Positions 23,401 to 34,749 of a stretch of 62,649 bases of DNA are shown piece by piece. Position numbers and translations under genes: made by a program. The notes below the pieces were generated by a model. The model was not told the DNA's origin. It did not search any database and worked only from the letters and a program-made list of their open reading frames with translations. Source of the DNA: Gamarada debralockiae (lineage: Eukaryota > Ascomycota > Leotiomycetes > Helotiales > Hyphodiscaceae); assembly GCA_002803225.1 (NCBI GenBank), contig NXFV01001682.1:1-62649 (forward strand), in the 5' to 3' direction. Position 1 is the stretch's first letter; each line of letters begins with the position of its first letter.

Positions 23401-26400
23401 ATCCAGGAATTCGTCTCCTGGGCTCCATTTTCCGTACTTCCGCGTGGATGGCATCCGCGAGCCACCACCTGTGTTAGATAGATCGTCGAACTTGAGATTG
23501 CAGTGATGAGACTTTTGATCTTGGGCCCAGCTGAGATGTTCTGTCTGATTACTTGATAGGCTGCGGCAGATGAGGATCTAGGAGCGGGCCAGTCCTTCGG
23601 GTCCGGGACGTAACGAGTGTACAGTATTGATTGCTCTTTTATGGGTTCAAATAAGGATGTTCGCCCCTGGTGTTGGATATTGGAAGTGGCCAAGTGGGAT
23701 CATGGGATTTCAAATCGAGGTCTTTCATCTGGACTCCTGTTGAGTTGAAAGGCAAATGAGATGAAGGAGAGCGAGGGTTGAGATGCCATGAAATAGAAAT
23801 AGAAACTTCAGTTTACCTCGAAAAGCGACCGATCAGGTCACAATACTACTGTACTGCGCTGCACAGCGTAGTACCTGAGCTTGCCCCTGAAATAGTATCA
23901 ATATATCACTTCCCCCACTGTCGGACGAAACATATCTCAGCCCTCAAGCTTGAACCTTCATATCCCAAATCTTTCTGATAGGAGAGAGATCAAGCACGTT
24001 TGCAGTTTCTTGTTCCAACTCCATGGTTCGATGCCCTCCTTAAGATACTAAAACATTGTCACAGGAAGTCGCGATCCGCTTCATCCAAAAAGGCAGTTCC
24101 AATGGCCTTCACACCACTAACATATCTCTCCTTCCCCAAAATCAGAGACAAAAGCACATTACGTTACACCTACTTTTCCCATCCTTATCATATCTCCAGA
24201 GATGTTTCCTCTCGACGGCACGTTGCTTTAGATTTCCTCGCCATCGATACTTTCGATGCACTAATACATAGAGGGGCGTGGGATACATCCCGCACGGGAA
24301 CAAAAACGAGAGAGAATAGATTCGGACCAAGGCACGAGGAAAGGGAACTACGGCTCACCGCAACGGATAACGGCAGGCGCGAAGCCCTGTCCGACGGACG
24401 GGCGGTCTGGGAAATTGTTTGGTTTTGCGGATTGCATCACTGCCTCGCTCTCGGTAGATAGAGTTTGATTAGAAGGTGGGGTGTTGCCGTGTTGGGGCAT
24501 GAATTCCCTTCCCAGAAAGCAAATCCTGAGTTAAATGGTGTGAAGAACTAAAAATGGAAATCTCAAAGCATCGCGAGTTCTTGAACTCCTTTTGAGGACA
24601 GCGGATGGCGCACAAGAGATACAAAGGTAGACTTGCCTCCTGTGGGGTCGAAAAAGAAACTGGATGGAGGCTTTCGGACCGACGTTGACCTTTCTGCTGT
24701 ACAACCTATCTGCGCAAAGGGGGCACGGGAGGAAGGCTCATCCCGCCAGGCTTGCTCGGCTGTCTTGATTTGGGTAAAGGAACGAGCTGTCGGATTTGAG
24801 GCAGCGTATTCTTTGCATTTGGTGCCGTTACTTTTTGCGATGAGTTGTTTCGAGCGATCAGATAGGCTTCTCTTACGTACGGGTTCATCTGAATCTTGTC
24901 AATCTGAGTTCGCCATCACGTGAGGATAGCCCTCTATCTCGAACCCTCAGAGGGGCTTCAAACCACAAAAACTTAGGATTACTTCCCTCGCATTTAACAA
25001 CGGGATTCTTATGCACTGTCATCTTTCAACAGCTCGGGATGAATCACGACAAGTCTCAAAGCTGTAATAACGACGCGGTGAGTACAGAAGTTAGCCGCCT
25101 TAAACTTGGGATCGCGGAGGAAGATTCCCGATCCTTTAAAATGGGTGTTGCAACGCCGTGAGACGAGGATCTTCATTCCCTCTTTCAGAGCCATGTACAT
25201 GGGCAGGTACATACAACTGCATTGCAGAGCCGATCCAGCAAATAGAGAATTGGCGTCGGGGCGGAGTTCATGTAGGCTACATAGCGAAGTGAAGGGCTGC
25301 ATATGCTTTGAAAGCTCTCAACCATGTCCCCCACCTAACATTGGGACAAGGAGGGGTTCAAACTGCATTCTCCACACCGTTCCAGATCTCATTGCAGCTA
25401 CAGAACATTCTTCGAACAATGTGGCCGCAGTTGAACGGCCTTCTCATATCAATGATAGTGATAACGGATAGTGAAGAAATTCCCGACCGCTGCAAGGCAT
25501 CTGCAGCTGCCATGCACCAGAGCACACTGTGGCTGAAATCGAAAACGTCGTGGAGTATGTTCGTCACATCTCTACCAGCAATCGATTCGCTCATGTCGAA
25601 TTATCGTAAGAGGTACCAATATTGTGCGCAAGGGGAGAGGGTACCCCTCACATCACGTTGTGACGTTGCTCTTGTGTGCGATTGATTGAATGTGTCTCCA
25701 ACGAGGCTCCTGTGATCCTAGACCTCTCACTCACTCATGCCATCGCGGCTGTCTGACTGGCCTCTCAATCCTCATATTGTTGGTTCACATAATTGGTATA
25801 CGTTATGATTGACCACTTAAGCTGCAAGACATCCGTGAGCTTTGAAGGTCCTTGTAGATTAATTCGTGAGGCATCCAGCAATGACTGGCTAAAAGTCTGC
25901 CTTCCATGGTATTCAGCTTCTCAGCCTGTTAAATCACCAAATTCAGCTGCGGTCTTTGACGTCGCACACAATTGATGTTAGATTTCAAAGTGATAGAAGA
26001 TAATCTGTGTGAATCATAAGCTTATAGAAATCTGACCGAGGACAGAAAGAATAGGAGAAGTCAACAGCACAAAATGTGCCTACTTGTCGCTGTCAATTAA
26101 TCGTCGATCCACCATTCATTCCCTTCACTTTTCCGGATTGGCTCTAGCAGAGATTCCGAAGACACCAGTCTTTCCCGCTCCGACAAACCGCTACGTGCCG
26201 TAGGCAATCGATACCCAACTCCGCTTTCTGAGCAGTTTGAGGTCTGTGAGTTAGAGGAGGTACGAAAAGAAAATACAATCCTTCTTTCACGACCACCATC
26301 ACTATCCTCCCCATCCATTCGCTCGAGTCTAGGACTATTAGGACCGACTTATCGGAGGCAAACAAAGTACTGTACTAGTTTGGTCTGATCAAATACACAC

Positions 26401-26883
26401 CAAATCACGAGTCATTGAAACGTGCCCAAGCACCCCTCCACGATCTGACGCCGTTCTCTCCTCACGACGATACACTGAGGTTCAGAATCAGAATCTCTTC
26501 GGCCGGCTCTTCGATAAAAGCGGTTCTTTCCCCGAATTTCGCGGATTAGTTGCCTGTCAGTTACGATCTATGATCGACAGCCTGGTCACCCTCCAAATTG
26601 CTGTTGTGACAGCCAAAACCAGCGAATTGAAGCCTTCTTTCTCACATTACCCGCCGAATTCGTGGCAGCGGACCACTCACGTCGCAACATCCAACAAAAT
26701 CCTAATATAGCAGAGATACTTCTTTTATCCTGCCCCTCCATACGACCCTGCGAGATACACACACTCTCCTACACGCGACGATTTTTCACGACCCAAATTG
26801 CAAACGTGCGCCTCAAAAGACAAAAGAAAGAAACGACGGCACGACAATGAATTGAATCTTCATGATCGTCGACCAACATCACG
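20454..26883. other. 6.4-kb divergent intergenic region without a recognisable gene
   Basis: It lies between the start codons of the zinc-finger factor and the RasGEF gene. The ORFs present are short, overlap on both strands and show no domain or splice pattern I could assemble. The first 600 bp and last 400 bp are probable 5' leaders and promoters. A 16-bp sequence (AAGAGATACAAAGGTA) occurs at 22003 and 24614. No tRNA-like structure was found. Confidence 0.5.
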
Positions 26884-29800
26884 ATGCTTATGACACTCCG
26901 CACCAACGGCATATTTCCTGACGAGAATAATACCCAATACTACTCGACCAAGTCAAGTCAAATCGCCGAGACTGTTGTGCAATACCCCGAGGAGACTCCG
27001 CTGCAGTCGTCTCCCATTCGATCTCACGGTCAACAGCAGTTCACTTCGCCTTCGCAGAACGGTGGATACAGTGCAGCGCAGAAATCGAGAGCCGCGGTGA
27101 CACGCAGATCACCGCCTCTGATGAATGGATTGTTGAGTAACGCGCCGCAGCCGGTGATGTATGTGCGGGCGCTCTACGACTACGAGGCTGATGATCGGAC
27201 GAGCTTGAGTTTTCACGAAGGCGATGTTATACAGGTCATTACACAGCTGGAGAGTGGATGGTGGGATGGTGTTATCAATGGAGTCCGAGGCTGGTTTCCG
27301 AGTAATTACTGCCAAGTGATTGCGAGTCCTGAAGAGGTGCTGGAAGCGAAACAAAATGGCATCAGAGACGATATAGATGACGACGTTGATGAGGACGATG
27401 AAGAAGAGGAGTACGAATCACAATATGAAGAGGAGGAAGAGTCTGAACGAGAGGATACGACGCAGTTACCGATGGAAGGAACAAGCAATAGTGACAGGAC
27501 CAGAGCCGACTTTTGGATCCCGCAAGCAACTCCAGATGGGAGACTATTCTATTTCAACACAGAAACAGGTGAAAGCAGCATGGAGCTGCCACTAGAATCG
27601 CCATCTTCTGCGACAGAGACTGGGCCTCGGAATCGGATGAATGTCAACATTCCAGACAAGACAAGGCCACCAGCGGAAATGATGGCTCGAGGCTTTGTGC
27701 AAGATGAAGACGATGACTCTGATGGCAATTCTGCTTCAGAACTCGAAGGAGAATCTCTTATGATGCAATCTACGAGTTCATTTGTAAGTCGGCGTATCTC
27801 ATAGAGTCCCCAGCGTACTGACTCAAAATCTAGACACGAAAGAGACGGTCACGCGTTTCAGACGGAGTATCTCCTGCAACCTCTATGGACTCGATCAACG
27901 ACATGTCTCCCATTACGCGATCACGAGCCGACCCTTTCGCGAACCCTAATCTGTCCATGGTAACCTCGATGCCCGTCATGGGGCCGTCCACCACCTCCTT
28001 TACAAACCCCGCACTTGGCCCACCACACGCTGCAACGCTACCTCGGTCATTCTTCGACGATGGGTCTGCTGCTCCATTGACTTGGAACAGGCTCGTGGCG
28101 AACATGAAAAAAGCAGTCGATCGGTACCGGGAGGCTATTAATAACAATGATCGTTCGGAATATGTGCGCCGGGCCGAAGATATCTCTGATCATCTTCGGT
28201 TGCTCCTTGCGGCTGGTTCAGGGACAACTGACAACCATTCCGGTCAACCATCTATCATATCTACGAACAAGGCTTTGTATCCCCACTTCAGGGATATGAT
28301 GTCGAAGTTCTCAAAGCTTGTTATTTCTTCACATATTGCTGCAGCGGACTGGCCAAATGCGGAGTCATATCAGAAATGTTTACAAGAAGCAGATGGCGTT
28401 CTCTTGGGAGTGTTTAGCTATGTCGAGGTTGCAAGACAACAACGAGGAGAAGATATCCCACGACTCTTACCTGGATTCGTTATTGGTAGCACTACAGGTG
28501 GTAGCTGGCAGAACAATGGGCTTGGATCCCGGGACCCAATGACTTCGAATTTTCTTGATGAAGATGAAGGACTTGTTGAGCCATCTGCAACGCTAGATGC
28601 GAACTTGATGGAGCGATTGGACGACCTAAAGCGAATGCTGATTTCAAGTATAAGGAAATTGGAAGAACATCTGGTCATAACGGAGAAGATCGTTACCCCT
28701 TACCGACATGAGCTCATTGGAAACAATGTCTGCTCAGCAGCTAAGAAAGTTTTGGAGATGTTCAAGCCATGGGTAGCAGCAGTTGAATCTATCAACCTCT
28801 CATCCTTGGGGAATAGCTTCCAAACTCCCCAGCTGGTCGACTTTGCGGCTTACAAGCAGAGCTTGTATGATAACATTTCAGATCTGGTACTGGGTTGCCA
28901 AGCAGTTGCAGGGCCTTTAGGCGATGAATGGGCAGAGGTGCGTGGAGAGTCACTGGAAGGCCGACTCAACTACGTCCGACAATGCGCAAAAGCACTGGAG
29001 ACGAATTCATCGCACATCGGATTTTCACTACAACTTTTAGGTGAACAGGTTCAATTGGCTTTGCAGCAAGAGAGCCAAGCAGCCCCACCAAGAGAGGACA
29101 GTCGCCTGCGCGATCCAAGAAGGACAGAGAGTGTGCCTTACGAGCGTCCACACCAGCGAACGGATTCCCGCGCAAACCCGGTTTTGAACAGGCCAGGGCT
29201 TGCGAGTCTAGGTCAGTCGCAATCATATTCAGAAGGCGATCCAGCTGCAAATTACCGGAAAGATTCGAAAGTCCGGAAATTCTTCGGAGAGGAACCTCGC
29301 AACAATCAGCAGGACGAAATTCCCGATTGCTTGAAGCTTGATCATGAAGATGACATCTCATACGACATGAAAGTTCAACCTCCTGTTCTGAAGGGTGGAA
29401 CTCTTCTGGCCCTAGTTGAGCAGTTGACTCGCCATGACAAGCTAGATTCGAGCTTCAACAACACATTCCTATTAACATACCGCTCATTCACCACCGCGCG
29501 CGAACTATTCGAGTTCCTAGTAAAGCGATTCCAGATCCAACCACCGGAGGGCATGGCGCCAAGCGATTATGAGATCTGGAGAGATCGCAAGCAAAAGCCC
29601 ATTCGCTTCAGAGTGGTTAACATTTTGAAGAGTTGGTTTGACAACTTCTGGATGGAAGATCAAAGCGATGAGACAAAAGCACTCATCCGCGACGTGTACA
29701 CTTTTGCCAGAGATACAGTCAAGACAACAGAAACACCGGGTTCTGGGCCGTTGATGACAGTGCTAGAGCAAAGACTCCGTGGACAGGACACGACCGCAAA

Positions 29801-30907
29801 GCGTTTGGTATTGACACTAAATCAATCTACGCCTCAACCCATCATGCCTAAGAACATGAAGAAACTCAAGTTTTTGGACATTGATGTCACTGAATTCGCA
29901 CGCCAACTTACCATTGTAGAATCGAAGCTCTACGGCAAAATAAGACCCACAGAATGCTTGAACAAGACCTGGCAAAAGAAGGTTGGAGACGGCGATCCGG
30001 AACCAGCGCCGAACGTCAAGGCCTTGATCCTGCATTCTAACCAGTTGACTAACTGGGTGGCGGAAATGATATTGACCCAACAAGACGTCAAGAAGCGAGT
30101 TGTAGTAATCAAGCACTTCGTGCTCGTGGCTGATGTAAGTTTGATTTGCCTATATATGAGATATTTGTAACTTACCCGTCGGTAGAAATGCCGCGCCCTT
30201 AACAACTATTCGACCCTCACATCCATTATTTCAGCTCTCGGCACGGCCCCGATCCATCGATTGAAGCGGACGTGGGATCAGGTGCCCGCGAAGACCTTGG
30301 CAGTACTCGAATCGATGCGCCGCCTCATGGGAAGCACTAAGAACTTTGGCGAATACAGAGAAAGCTTGCACCTTGCAAACCCGCCTTGTATACCCTTCTT
30401 TGGTATGTAACTTTTCGTTATTCTCTGGCGATTTATGTCTTACGGAACTAGGTGTCTATCTTACGGACTTGACTTTCATCGAAGATGGAATCACATCTAT
30501 CATTAAGAAGTCGGCGTTGATAAACTTCGCCAAACGCGCCAAAACGGCTGAAGTCATTCGTGATATCCAACAGTACCAAAATGTGCCATACCCCTTGCAG
30601 CCGGTACCAGAGCTGCAGGAGTATATATTGAGCAATATGCAAGCAGCTGGGGATGTGCATGAGATGTACGAGAAGAGTTTGGCGGTAGAGCCACGTGAGC
30701 GAGAAGACGAAAAGATAGTGAGGTATGTTAGACTGGCTCAGGTGTCAACCACCTACGGCATGTTCCCCATGTGAGGGACTAAAGTCCGTCCGGGTTCACA
30801 ATGCAAGAATCCATGCAACCTTAAGACTAGCTCGGTACGTTGGGAAGAAATGTGCTTACCAAAGTGTGTGGAATGATAGGGTTCTAGCCGAGTCCGGCTT
30901 TCTTTAA
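26884..30907 (+). CDS. cdc25: SH3-RasGEF, Cdc25-type Ras activator
   Basis: Five exons: 26884-27783, 27834-30134, 30186-30402, 30452-30722 and 30880-30907, giving 1238 aa, a normal length for fungal Cdc25. Domains are an SH3 (about 93-150: ALYDYEADD, GWWDG, GWFPSNY), an acidic stretch, a WW-like segment (about 209-240), a RasGEF N-terminal module (about 804-900: FLLTYRSFTT) and a catalytic RasGEF (about 960-1215: FLDIDVTEFARQLT, RLKRTWDQVP, YLTDLTFIEDG). By family role it is the nucleotide exchange factor that loads GTP on Ras at the plasma membrane, upstream of cAMP/PKA signalling. The last intron (157 bp) is inferred because splicing gives the C-terminus RVLAESGFL; reading through gives MFPM-stop instead. 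Confidence 0.92.
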
Positions 30908-33619
30908 GTCAAGCTCAATATCAACGGCAAGCCTCATAGGCACACGCATGAAGCTAAAGCTACAACACGCCCGATACCCCACCAACGACACGCTTGATGA
31001 CGAGACGAAACACATATTCCCCGCCATCTTCCCGCAGATTCGGTACCTCCGTATCGGGTAGCTACGAATCCTACAAATCCTCGAATTCTCCTGTGGGCTC
31101 AGCCCGCCACACCATCTCGATAGCCGCGATATACATCAACATACCAACGATACAAACTCTATTACCCGCGTACGACCCCAACCCCACATAGAAGGCTTGA
31201 TTTTTCAGTTACAATGCAAGGATCTGATCTGATCTCAATTGTTTTGCAGATATATGGGTTCGGCGTTTCTCCATCACTGGGCCCTGCGAAAATTTCCATC
31301 ATTGATAAGGTGTGCGGAGCCGGGATTGAGTGGACTTCCATTTTGCGAGAACCATTTTGGGAAACATGGACCAGGCGTTGAATAAGGTTGGCTAGGCAAA
31401 TTGTAGTACCAATTAGAGAAAGTACAACAAGTTCCCCATCCCAATTTCCCATGTCCAATCCCATTTTTCCGCCCCCGATCTCTGGTCCTAAAGAAGGATG
31501 TATTCATTTTCTTATTTTGATGATGAATGATCTTAGGTCTTTAATTTGGACGTCAGATGATGCCTACAATGCAACCACCACGGATTTGCGGAGCTATGAA
31601 CCGGTCGCAAACCGGTCTCTCTATACTTCCAGCCCTATAATAAACATTCTTCCATGTTTCTATTTGGTGATGATTACCCAGAATATGGGGGTTAGAGGCT
31701 CTAGCCTGTTCTCTATCCCCTTCCAACCTCTTTTCCCCCATCCCTCCCGGTCTCCCGCAAAATCCCCCCATTTTGATAACTAATAAGCTTATCCCCCACA
31801 CGCCCATAGACGAAGAGAAGGCCATGTGCCCCTGGTTGCGCAATAATGGCCGGATTGGAAGGTCATGAGTGGCCAACTCGGCGAGCCCATTCAGCCTGAA
31901 TTGCGAATCTGGTGCGCCTCGCCCCTGCATCCCCGCATCTATCACTTCGTCGACCCCAACCACGATCCTAAAGAAAGACTCCTGACCTGCCTCGTCCCTG
32001 CTTTAAAGTTCAAGCGCGGGAGAATTAGTGGAATGTACCCCGGATCTGCCATGTGACAATCTTCTGTGTGCATCTCGTTTATTCCTTCCTGGAGCTCGCA
32101 GAAGAATGGAAGATCCAGCGACGTGGGAAGTTGGGATGTTGTTAATTTATATATCCTGATCATAGACTGAATCCTGTGCCTCCGGGGACCGGGCCCGCTT
32201 TGTTGATTTTATTGGAAAGGAGGAGGGTGATTGAGTGGGATACGAGAATTGATGGTTTCGGTCTTTGGAAAGATTGGTGGAAGGAGGTTTTTGCCGGAGT
32301 GAGATTCCGTAAGCCGGTGCTTTGCAGGTACTTTGTTCCGTTTTGGAAGGCTGTCACGTGCGAGGCTTGCGGATGATTGTGTTGGTGGAATGGGTCTTAG
32401 AACTGCGAGACGGGTGGAAATGAGGAGCGTGATTGTGGAAATTGAGTCTGTTTTGTAAACATCCCCTTTTCCGCTGGCAGCCCAGTACAGCCAGGTATCT
32501 TTTTGTCACGTTGGCTGATGATTTTCTATGGGACACCTTTTGTGTTATCAGGTTGCTTTACTTGAGTGAATGATGGCACGGGAAACAACTCTTCTGGAAT
32601 AGACCCTTTGCTGGATTTTTTTGTCACAGCCTCAACCCCTCAACGTTCTACCACTTGACAACGGCTCTTTGGTCACCTTATTGTCAGCACCAATTGAATG
32701 TGCCTTGCACGCTCTCTTGAGGTCAAGTTGCTGCAGAAATATGAAAGTTTCCTTCTCATTCCATAATCTGGAGGGAAACTCATCTTAGCTTGCATGCATA
32801 GCCCAAAGTGTTGTCCAGTCATGAGGTTGACTTGGAAGACACTTTGGAGACACTCACCATTTGGAGCTATCCCTCTTCAACACGCTTAACCTGAGTTTCG
32901 CTTAAAACTACACTCACTTGAATGCTCAGCAACTTGATATCACCTCTCTATAGCACTCTTCTCACTCTTGCGGTGTGTCATCGCTCAACAATGTTCTCGA
33001 TTCTCAAACTCGGAAGAGAGTATTGCCTCGCTCTGCACTCATTTTCTATCTCTCTCTTCAAGCCTTCACATCACAACCAAGATATTTAGCGGCCTTCGCT
33101 GTAGATCTTGAGCTTCGCAGTTCTTGCATGCCGCACCATCGATGAGATGTGATTCATTGCTTTGGAAGGATCCTACTTCAAGCATACCCATTTAACATAA
33201 ATATCTTCCTCATCCATGATCCTTCCTTCTTTTCCGTTTCCCACCATTTTCGACTTCAGACTTCAGCCGTATTAGCGAATGCATCCTGGCTTTGAGAAAT
33301 TTCGGACTTCTCGTCTCTGTCAACGACTCAAGTCTTTGGTTGAGAAGACAACTCACTTTCGATAAGTCAACTCTATTTCGACAACTCAGCCCTCTTTTAA
33401 TAACTCAATCCTCTTTAACAGCACTCTATCTGCATCGAACAGGTTCTCATTGTCAAATTCTTCAACCTCAGCACCGCGGGATGGTTAACAACATCTCAGC
33501 CCCGACAGACGAAAGTTCAGATTGACTCCCACCTTTGCCTAAGAAGTTGAGACAGGGTATTTCACTCCCAAACACCGCCATATCCGATACTCGATTCTCC
33601 CAAGCAAAGGAAGCGCAGC
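30908..33619. other. Gene-free stretch 3' of cdc25
   Basis: The proximal part is the probable cdc25 3' UTR. The stretch 32550-33550 is pyrimidine-rich on the plus strand with repeated CTC/TCA runs, like a promoter and long leader, and it precedes the small ORF at 33620. No other coding signal was recognised. Confidence 0.45.
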
Positions 33620-33853
33620 ATGATCACTTCACCATCCGCTCCTGTATTTTCTAGCCAACAAACTTCACCTGGATGCACTTCCAGCTCCAGGCTGAATTCC
33701 ACTCCGCCAAAGATTCGCCGCAACGCATCCACATGTTTCCCGCATGAGATGCTTGATGAGATTATTGAGGTTGCGGAGGCTAAGATGTTCGAGGTGGAGG
33801 GTGGAGAGGAGAGCAAGATATATATGGCGAAATATCACGTGGTGGTGGATTGA
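33620..33853 (+). CDS. Small ORF, 77 aa, hypothetical
   Basis: It starts at an ATG and reads MITSPSAPVF...KIRRNASTCFPHEMLDEI...KYHVVVD. The frame extends upstream without a stop through a SPKQRKRS segment to about 33552, just after a CAG that could be a splice acceptor, so a 5' exon may be missing. It has a basic N-terminal part and an acidic helix (EIIEVAEAKMFEVEGGEE). It lies downstream of a pyrimidine-rich leader-like region. The opposite strand is also open here, so this is a weak call with no family assignment. Confidence 0.3.
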   Translation: MITSPSAPVFSSQQTSPGCTSSSRLNSTPPKIRRNASTCFPHEMLDEIIEVAEAKMFEVEGGEESKIYMAKYHVVVD

Positions 33854-34749
33854 AGGGGTGTGAATAGTTGATTTGAGGGGAGCGTTTGAGATTGGTAGGG
33901 AATATTATTAACATAAGAAGCGATTGGTTTGCTGACGATCTTCAATAAGCAAAGGCGTTCATTTTAACTTCTGCATTGCAAAGACATCGAACCTGAATCG
34001 CTCATTTATTTGAATTCCAATGATAGGATTTTGTTTTAGTGTTGATTTCAATCCTTCAAATTAAATGAACGGTTGAACTTGTATCACTAGATTTAACTGA
34101 GCGATAAAATTTCAATCCTTGATCCAAATGGGACCACTAAGCCATCTGTGCTGCTTAAATCCTTGACTCCTATCATGCCAACATCCTGGGCATATCAATG
34201 CCAGTCACTGGATGGAATTGAACGAACATGGAACGCATGCTGCTTAAGTCCTTTATTTCAATTATTCAGATAATCTCACTAATTGAAATGCAGCCACTGA
34301 TCCGAACCGAGTGATTAGGCTCCAAGTAGGTATGCCTCAAAAATTCTCGGCTGCTGGAGGAGGTTGAGATCGTTGAATAGTGTGATATATGCATTCCAAA
34401 CTCCTTGCAAGGATTGCAACTATTAGCAAGGAAATCCCCGAATCTAAAGGAAAAGGCGGGTATGTGCAACTAAGCCAAGAACCAGCCCAAAGGGGAGAAA
34501 CTCGGTAAAGTACTTCCCCTTTCACTTTTTATCGGGCCACAAGGAAGGACGGAGCACTTGCGGTGCAATGGCACAAGTCGTGAAGTGGCAGGGCAATTCA
34601 AATACAGACTCTTTCATTCTACCTCTCTTTTCTCTACGAATGTAGCCGTTTATCATCGGTTCATTCAACTCGTGATTGCCCCGTACCTTATGCAGAGTTG
34701 CAATCCAAATGCAATCCAAACACGAACCGCCAATCTGAAAGCCAACAGC
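33854..34749. other. AT-rich convergent gap
   Basis: AT-rich DNA between the small ORF and the cul4 stop. The phrase GCTGCTTAA(A/G)TCCTT occurs twice (near 34151 and 34239), suggesting a short diverged repeat. No gene is seen. Confidence 0.5.

Noticed and set aside
24000..24461. 153-codon plus-strand open frame
   Set aside because: Low-complexity mix of residues, overlapping frames on both strands and no domain; probably chance.
22003..24629. Shared 16-mer AAGAGATACAAAGGTA at 22003 and 24614
   Set aside because: The flanks do not match, so it is too short to call a repeat pair.
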